Part shown: positions 59,914 to 64,000 of the stretch, piece after piece
Position numbering within the stretch: position 1 is the stretch's first letter
Layout: each line of letters opens with the position of its first letter
Source of the DNA: CAVXEH01 sp963760875
Lineage (GTDB): Bacteria > Chloroflexota > Limnocylindria > QHBO01
DNA length: 64,000 nucleotides
Reading direction: 5' to 3'
NCBI GenBank assembly: GCA_963760875.1
Contig: CAVXEH010000016.1
Span: 1-64,000 of the forward strand
Notes under the pieces: model-generated
What the model saw: only the letters and a program-made list of their open reading frames with translations
The model's database searches: none
What the model was told of the DNA's origin: nothing
Program-made: the position numbers and the translations under genes

Positions 59914-60130
59914 GAGCAGCGACACGCCCATGCTCGCCGTCACCTGGGTGCGCTCCACCATCGGCCACAAGGCCGCGGCGCGGGGCACCATCCGGGCGCT
60001 GGGCCTGCATCGGCTCAACCAGACCGTCCAGATTCCGGACAATCCCGTCAACCGCGGGATGATCCGGCGGGTCGCGTTCCTCCTCCAGGTGGAGGAGCCG
60101 GCCGCAGACGCTCACACGGAGAAGTCATGA
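59903..60130 (+). CDS. rpmD: 50S ribosomal protein uL30
   Basis: 75 residues from GTG 59903 (GGGAGG 5 nt upstream; GTG 59897 lies inside that site). LAVTWVRSTIGHKAAARGTIRALGL and NQTVQIPDNPVNRGMIRRV are conserved. The C-tail of about 12 residues is acidic. TGA overlaps the rplO ATG. Confidence 0.95.
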   Translation: MAGKSSDTPMLAVTWVRSTIGHKAAARGTIRALGLHRLNQTVQIPDNPVNRGMIRRVAFLLQVEEPAADAHTEKS

Positions 60131-60735
60131 AGCTGCACGACCTCCACCCGGCGCCGGGGTCCCACCAGCCGCCACGGCGCGTGGGACGCGGGCACGGATC
60201 GGGTCGCGGGAAGACCGCCGGCCGCGGCACCAAGGGTCAGAAGTCCCGGGCCGGCGGCGGAATCCCGGCCTGGTTCGAGGGCGGCCAGACGCCGCTCCAC
60301 GTCCGCACCCCCAAGCTGCACGGGTTCAAGAACCGGTTCCGGGTCGAGTACGCCCCGATCAACCTGGCCAAGATCGCCATTGCGGCCGCGGGCTCGCTCA
60401 TCACGCCCGACGTGCTGGTGCACGACGGGCTGCTGCGCGATACGAAGCTGCCGGTCAAGGTCCTTGGCAATGGCGATGCCCCCCGGGGGGTGACCATCCA
60501 CGCCCACGCCTTCAGCCGGACCGCCCTGGAGAAGCTCGCTGCCGCCGGCAGCACCGCGCAGCGCATCAGCTGGCCGGAGGGTGCGCCGGTCGAGGACATC
60601 GTCGAGGCCGAGGCTGCGGAGGCCGATGGCGACGCCACCCCGGCAGCGACCGCGACGGGGGACGCCGAGCCGCAGGCAACCGAGCCCGAGCCGGCCGAGC
60701 CGGCCACCGAGAGCGAGAGCGAGAGCGAGTCCTAG
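60127..60735 (+). CDS. rplO: 50S ribosomal protein uL15 with acidic C-terminal tail
   Basis: 202 residues; the family is near 150. L15 proper (LHDLHPAPGSHQPPRRVGRGHGSGRGKTAGRG...) ends about residue 158, followed by some 44 residues rich in Glu/Ala/Thr/Pro and ending in a Glu-Ser repeat. ATGA overlap with rpmD; secY starts right after the stop. Confidence 0.96.
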   Translation: MKLHDLHPAPGSHQPPRRVGRGHGSGRGKTAGRGTKGQKSRAGGGIPAWFEGGQTPLHVRTPKLHGFKNRFRVEYAPINLAKIAIAAAGSLITPDVLVHDGLLRDTKLPVKVLGNGDAPRGVTIHAHAFSRTALEKLAAAGSTAQRISWPEGAPVEDIVEAEAAEADGDATPAATATGDAEPQATEPEPAEPATESESESES

Positions 60736-62019
60736 GTGATCGAGTCCGCCGTCACCGCCTTCCGCGCGCCGGACATCCGGCGCAAGATCCTGTTCACGCT
60801 GGGGATCCTGCTGATCTTCCGGGTGCTGACCAACGTGCCGGTGCCCAACGTGAACACCACCCAGCTGCAGAACCTGTTCAACACGAACCAGCTGCTGGGT
60901 CTGCTGGACCTGTTCAGCGGAGGTGGCCTGGCGACGGCCTCCATCGTGGGGATGGGCGTCAACCCGTACATCAACGCCAGCATCATCATGCAGCTCATGC
61001 AGGGCGTGATCCCCAGCCTGGGTGACCTCGCCCGCGAGGGTGAGTACGGCCGGAACCGGCTGAACCAGTACACCCGGCTGCTGACGGTGCCGCTGGCCTT
61101 CGCCCAGGGCTACGGGTTCACCGTGCTGCTGCAGAACGCGGGCGTCCTGCCGGCCCAGTCATTCTTCAGCTTCCAGACGCTCTCGCTGCTGCTGAGCTTC
61201 ACCGCCGGCACCATCCTGCTCATGTGGCTGGGCGAGCTCATCAGCGAGCGGGGCATCGGCAACGGCATCAGCTTCATCATCTTCGCGGGCATCGTGGGTC
61301 GCATCCCGCACCAGGCCGCGCCGGTCATCTCCGGACCGGATGGCTGGGCCCGGATCATCCCGTTCATCATCATCGCCATCGCGGTCATCGCCGGCGTGGT
61401 GTGGGTGAACGAGGGCCAGCGCCGGATCCCGGTCCAGTACGCGAGCCGCGTCCGCGGACGGCGCATGTACCAGGGCCAGACCCAGTACCTGCCGCTGAAG
61501 GTCACCATGGCCGGCGTCATCCCCATCATCTTCGCCATCAGCATCCTGCTCTTCCCGGCCCAGATCGCCGCCTACTTCACCTCGAGCAGCATTGCCTGGG
61601 TCCATGACGTCGCGAACTGGATCGCGAACAACCTGAACGGGACGAACCTGTGGCTGTACGGCGGGCTGCTGTTCCTGCTGGTGGTGTTCTTCACCTACTT
61701 CTACACCGCGTTCCAGTTCCGGCCTGACCAGACGGCGGACTTCCTGCGCAAGAACGGCGGGTTCATCCCCGGCATCCGGCCCGGTAAACCCACGGAGGAC
61801 TTCCTCCTGCGGGTGACGAACCGGATCACGCTGGGCGGCGCCGTCTTCCTGGGAGCGCTGGCCGTGCTGCCGTACCTCGTGAGCGCCGCCATTCCAGGAA
61901 CGCAGACCCTGCGGCTGGGCGGCACGAGCATCCTCATCGTGGTGAGCGTGGTGGTGGAGACCATGAAGCAGCTCGAGGCGCAGATGATGATGCGCCGCTA
62001 CGAGGGCTTCATCCGGTGA
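60736..62019 (+). CDS. secY: preprotein translocase subunit SecY
   Basis: 427 residues from GTG 60736 with ten predicted membrane helices. NVNTTQLQNLFNTNQLLGLLDLFSGG forms the plug region, followed by GVNPYINASIIMQL, ISERGIGNGISFIIF, and the cytosolic loops RGRRMYQGQTQYLPLK and GFIPGIRPGKPTEDFL. It forms the channel with SecE (also in this window). Its TGA overlaps the adk GTG. Confidence 0.97.
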   Translation: MIESAVTAFRAPDIRRKILFTLGILLIFRVLTNVPVPNVNTTQLQNLFNTNQLLGLLDLFSGGGLATASIVGMGVNPYINASIIMQLMQGVIPSLGDLAREGEYGRNRLNQYTRLLTVPLAFAQGYGFTVLLQNAGVLPAQSFFSFQTLSLLLSFTAGTILLMWLGELISERGIGNGISFIIFAGIVGRIPHQAAPVISGPDGWARIIPFIIIAIAVIAGVVWVNEGQRRIPVQYASRVRGRRMYQGQTQYLPLKVTMAGVIPIIFAISILLFPAQIAAYFTSSSIAWVHDVANWIANNLNGTNLWLYGGLLFLLVVFFTYFYTAFQFRPDQTADFLRKNGGFIPGIRPGKPTEDFLLRVTNRITLGGAVFLGALAVLPYLVSAAIPGTQTLRLGGTSILIVVSVVVETMKQLEAQMMMRRYEGFIR

Positions 62020-62720
62020 CCGGCGCGGGTTCCGGCTCGCAGAGCCCGGCGCCCGCGCGTCGGATCATCCTGCTGGTCGGCGCCGTGGGCGCCGGCAAGG
62101 GGACCCAGGCGTCCATCCTGGCCTCGCGCCTGGGCCTGGTGCACCTCGCCAGCGGCGACCTGTTCCGCCGCGCCGCGCGCGAGGGGACGGAGCTGGGTCG
62201 CAATGCGCAGGCCTACATGGATCGCGGCGAGCTGGTGCCCGATGACCTGACGATTGCCATGGTCATGCAGGCGCTGGGCCGTCCGGCCGCGGAGCGCGGC
62301 GCGATCCTCGACGGCTTTCCCCGCACGGTCGCCCAGGCGGAGGCCCTCGACGCCACCCTGGGCGCGCAGGGCGAGCGCATCACCCGCGTGGTCTACATCG
62401 AGGTGCCCCCCGAGGAGCTGGTGGCCCGCGTCTCGGGCCGGTGGGTCTGCCCGACCGACGGCACGCCGTACCACCTCGAGATCGATCCACCCAGGGTCGC
62501 GGGCATCTGCGACAAGGACGGGACGCCGCTGGTCCAGCGCGACGACGACAGGCCGGATGTGGTCCGCGCGCGCCTGGCCTCCCAGGTGCCACCCATGCTC
62601 GAGGTGATCGACCACTACGAGGCCGCCGGCGTGGTGGTCCACATCGACGGGCGAGGTGCCATCGACGAGATCACCAGCCGCATCCTGGCCGCCCTCGAGG
62701 CCGCCAGGCGCGGGAGCTGA
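62016..62720 (+). CDS. adk: adenylate kinase with modified lid
   Basis: 234 residues from GTG 62016. P-loop GAVGAGKGTQA, NMP-binding LASGDLFRRA, and DGFPRTVAQA are conserved. The lid reads WVCPTDGTPYH then GICDKDGTPL: the usual Cys4 or Cys3Asp zinc knuckle has become Cys-x2-Asp twice. An extra 13 residues precede the core. Placement between secY and map is classical. Confidence 0.96.
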   Translation: MTGAGSGSQSPAPARRIILLVGAVGAGKGTQASILASRLGLVHLASGDLFRRAAREGTELGRNAQAYMDRGELVPDDLTIAMVMQALGRPAAERGAILDGFPRTVAQAEALDATLGAQGERITRVVYIEVPPEELVARVSGRWVCPTDGTPYHLEIDPPRVAGICDKDGTPLVQRDDDRPDVVRARLASQVPPMLEVIDHYEAAGVVVHIDGRGAIDEITSRILAALEAARRGS

Positions 62721-62724
62721 CCGG

Positions 62725-63507
62725 ATGGGCATCCCGTCGGGACCGCGGATGGTCACCATCAAGCGTCCGGAGGAGATCGCCCGGATGCGCCATGCCGGCC
62801 GCATCCTGGCGGAGATCCTCGAGGTGCTCCACGCGGAGCTGCGTCCCGGGATCACGACGCTGGACCTGGACCGCATTGCCGAGGAGATGATCCGCGACGC
62901 CGATGCCGTCCCCTCCTTCCTGGGCTACCACGGCACCTACCCGGCGAGCATCTGCACCAGCATCAACGACGAGGTCGTCCACGGCATCCCCTCGCCGAGG
63001 CGGCGGATCGAGGAGGCGGACGTCATCGGGGTCGACATCGGCTGCATCTGGGAGGGCTGGCACGCCGACTGCGCCCGGACCTGGTCGGTGGGGCCTGCGG
63101 CGCCGTCGCCCAGGGTCCAGCAGCTGATGGATGCCACCCGGCGGGGGATGGAGGCGGGCATCGCCGCCGCCGTTCCCGGCAACCGCCTGGGCGACGTGGG
63201 CGCGGCCATCGAGGCGGTCGCCCACGAGCACGGCTACGGGGTCGTGCGCCCCTTCGTGGGCCACGGCATCGGCACCGAGATGCACGAGGAGCCCTCCGTG
63301 CCCAACTACGGGACCCCGGGCCGCGGGATGCTGATCCAGGCCGGAATGTGCTTCGCCATCGAGCCGATGTTCACGCTGGGCTCCGGCGACGTTGAGGTCC
63401 TGGACGACGGGTGGACGGTGGTGACCGCGGACGGCAGCCTGGCGGCCCATTTCGAGAACACCATTGCCGTGACGGACCGCGGCCCGGACTGGCTCACCAT
63501 CCGATGA
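62725..63507 (+). CDS. map: type I methionine aminopeptidase
   Basis: 260 residues from ATG 62725. TIKRPEEIARMRHAGRI, metal ligands in VDIGCIWEGWHADCARTW (two Asp), GHGIGTEMHEEPSVPNYG (His) and CFAIEPMFTLG and HFENTIAVT (two Glu). It removes initiator Met from nascent chains. Starts 4 nt after adk. Confidence 0.96.
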   Translation: MGIPSGPRMVTIKRPEEIARMRHAGRILAEILEVLHAELRPGITTLDLDRIAEEMIRDADAVPSFLGYHGTYPASICTSINDEVVHGIPSPRRRIEEADVIGVDIGCIWEGWHADCARTWSVGPAAPSPRVQQLMDATRRGMEAGIAAAVPGNRLGDVGAAIEAVAHEHGYGVVRPFVGHGIGTEMHEEPSVPNYGTPGRGMLIQAGMCFAIEPMFTLGSGDVEVLDDGWTVVTADGSLAAHFENTIAVTDRGPDWLTIR

Positions 63508-63526
63508 CGGCCGCGCCCGAGCCCCG

Positions 63527-63556
63527 TTGTGCCCGGACGGTGAGGTGATGTATACT
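63527..63556 (+). promoter_or_regulatory. infA-rpmJ-rpsM promoter
   Basis: TTGTGC (63527-63532) and TATACT (63551-63556) with an 18-nt spacer. The bases from -10 onward, TATACTCCGC, then TTC-GTG and GGC-CTTTCG-TGTGT, closely follow the rpsL leader. An 87-nt leader separates it from infA. Confidence 0.7.
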
Positions 63557-63643
63557 CCGCTTTCCGTGGGTCGCCCTGTGCGGCGGCCTTTCGCTGTGTT
63601 CCAACCAACGAGCAACCAGCAGCAGATCGAGGGTGCGTAGCGC

Positions 63644-63862
63644 TTGGCGAAAAAGGATGCCATCGAGGTCGAGGGCGAGGTGATCACCCCGCTCCCGAAC
63701 GCGATGTTCAAGGTGCGGCTGGAGAACGGGCACGAGGTGCTCGCTCACATCTCCGGCAAGCTCCGACAGAACTTCATCCGCATCCTGCCCGGTGACACCG
63801 TCCGCGTCGAGCTGAGTCCCTATGACCTCACCCGGGGTCGCATCACGTACAGGATGAGATGA
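63644..63862 (+). CDS. infA: translation initiation factor IF-1
   Basis: 72 residues from TTG 63644, giving AKKDAIEVEGEVITPLPNAMFKVRLENGHEVLAHISGKLR...GDTVRVELSPYDLTRGRITYRMR, a complete OB-fold IF-1. TTG matches the start used by rpsL under a similar promoter. TGA overlaps the rpmJ ATG. Confidence 0.96.
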   Translation: MAKKDAIEVEGEVITPLPNAMFKVRLENGHEVLAHISGKLRQNFIRILPGDTVRVELSPYDLTRGRITYRMR

Positions 63863-63972
63863 AGGTTTCTGCGTCCGTGAAGCCCCGCTGCGAGCGCTGC
63901 AAGGTGATCAAGCGCTCCGGCGTGGTGATGGTCATCTGCGTCATTCCCAAGCACAAGCAGCGTCAGGGGTAG
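63859..63972 (+). CDS. rpmJ: 50S ribosomal protein bL36
   Basis: 37 residues: MKVSASVKPRCERCKVIKRS...VICVIPKHKQRQG, the zinc-binding (C+) form with CxxC, a later Cys and His. ATGA overlap with infA; rpsM follows after 7 nt. Confidence 0.96.
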   Translation: MKVSASVKPRCERCKVIKRSGVVMVICVIPKHKQRQG

Positions 63973-63979
63973 GGAGCGA

Positions 63980-64000
63980 ATGGCACGAATCGCCGGTGTC
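63980..64000 (+). CDS. rpsM: 30S ribosomal protein uS13, first seven codons
   Basis: ATG at 63980 behind AGGGAGCGA opens MARIAGV, the invariant start of S13, and the frame runs off the window. Position after rpmJ is the usual one. Confidence 0.9.

Overview
The window is high-GC bacterial DNA (ATG, GTG and TTG starts, Shine-Dalgarno sites, many stop/start overlaps) and holds most of the translation and transcription core of one chromosome. It has tRNA-Tyr/Thr/Trp, rpmG-secE-nusG-rplK-rplA, rplJ-rplL, rpoB-rpoC, rpsL-rpsG-fusA-tuf, and an unbroken S10-spc run from rpsJ to the first codons of rpsM. The gene order, an Acs-GNAT fusion, a DUF2652 protein, low-complexity tails on NusG/L5/S3/L15 and a long RpoC insertion suggest Chloroflexota, perhaps a Limnocylindria-like lineage. 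That placement is inference from recall, not a tree.

Layout. 1-3.7 kb: end of a DUF72 gene, a methyltransferase, and a TetR regulator next to a rifampicin-phosphotransferase-like (PEP-synthase-fold) enzyme. 3.7-8.3 kb: tRNAs, a broken membrane-protein gene, rpmG, secE, nusG, rplK, rplA. 8.3-11 kb: an opposing small membrane protein and a histidine kinase/response regulator pair that separate rplKA from rplJL. 11-13.2 kb: an L10 leader with an attenuator-like terminator, rplJ, rplL, and an APH(6)-type kinase. 13.5-21.2 kb: a translationally coupled TPP enzyme / enolase-superfamily / FAD-FeS dehydrogenase operon meeting a convergent malic enzyme. 21.4-23.9 kb: an ECF-like sigma factor and a beta-propeller protein, both riddled with frameshifts. 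24-29.8 kb (minus strand): flavodoxin, ABC-2 exporter, and a zur-znuA-znuC-znuB zinc uptake operon. 30-38.3 kb: acyl-CoA synthetase/GNAT fusion, MaoC hydratase, DUF2652 protein, GH3-like lipoprotein, alpha/beta hydrolase, typA. 38.3-64 kb: rpoBC, the str operon and the S10-spc operons.

How it works together. Most of the plus strand builds ribosomes and RNA polymerase. Readable sigma-70-type promoters precede the tRNAs, rpmG, rplJ, rpoB, rpsL and infA. The rpsL and infA promoters share an unusually similar -10/leader and both drive TTG-started genes. The minus-strand zinc operon starts with its own Fur-family repressor, and a 17-bp palindrome lies inside the predicted promoter. The metabolic operon looks like an oxidation/dehydration/decarboxylation route for a 2-hydroxy or sugar acid.

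Data quality. At least eleven single-base frame breaks can be read directly, one of them in essential rplA. Several broken genes are therefore probably sequence or assembly errors rather than true pseudogenes.
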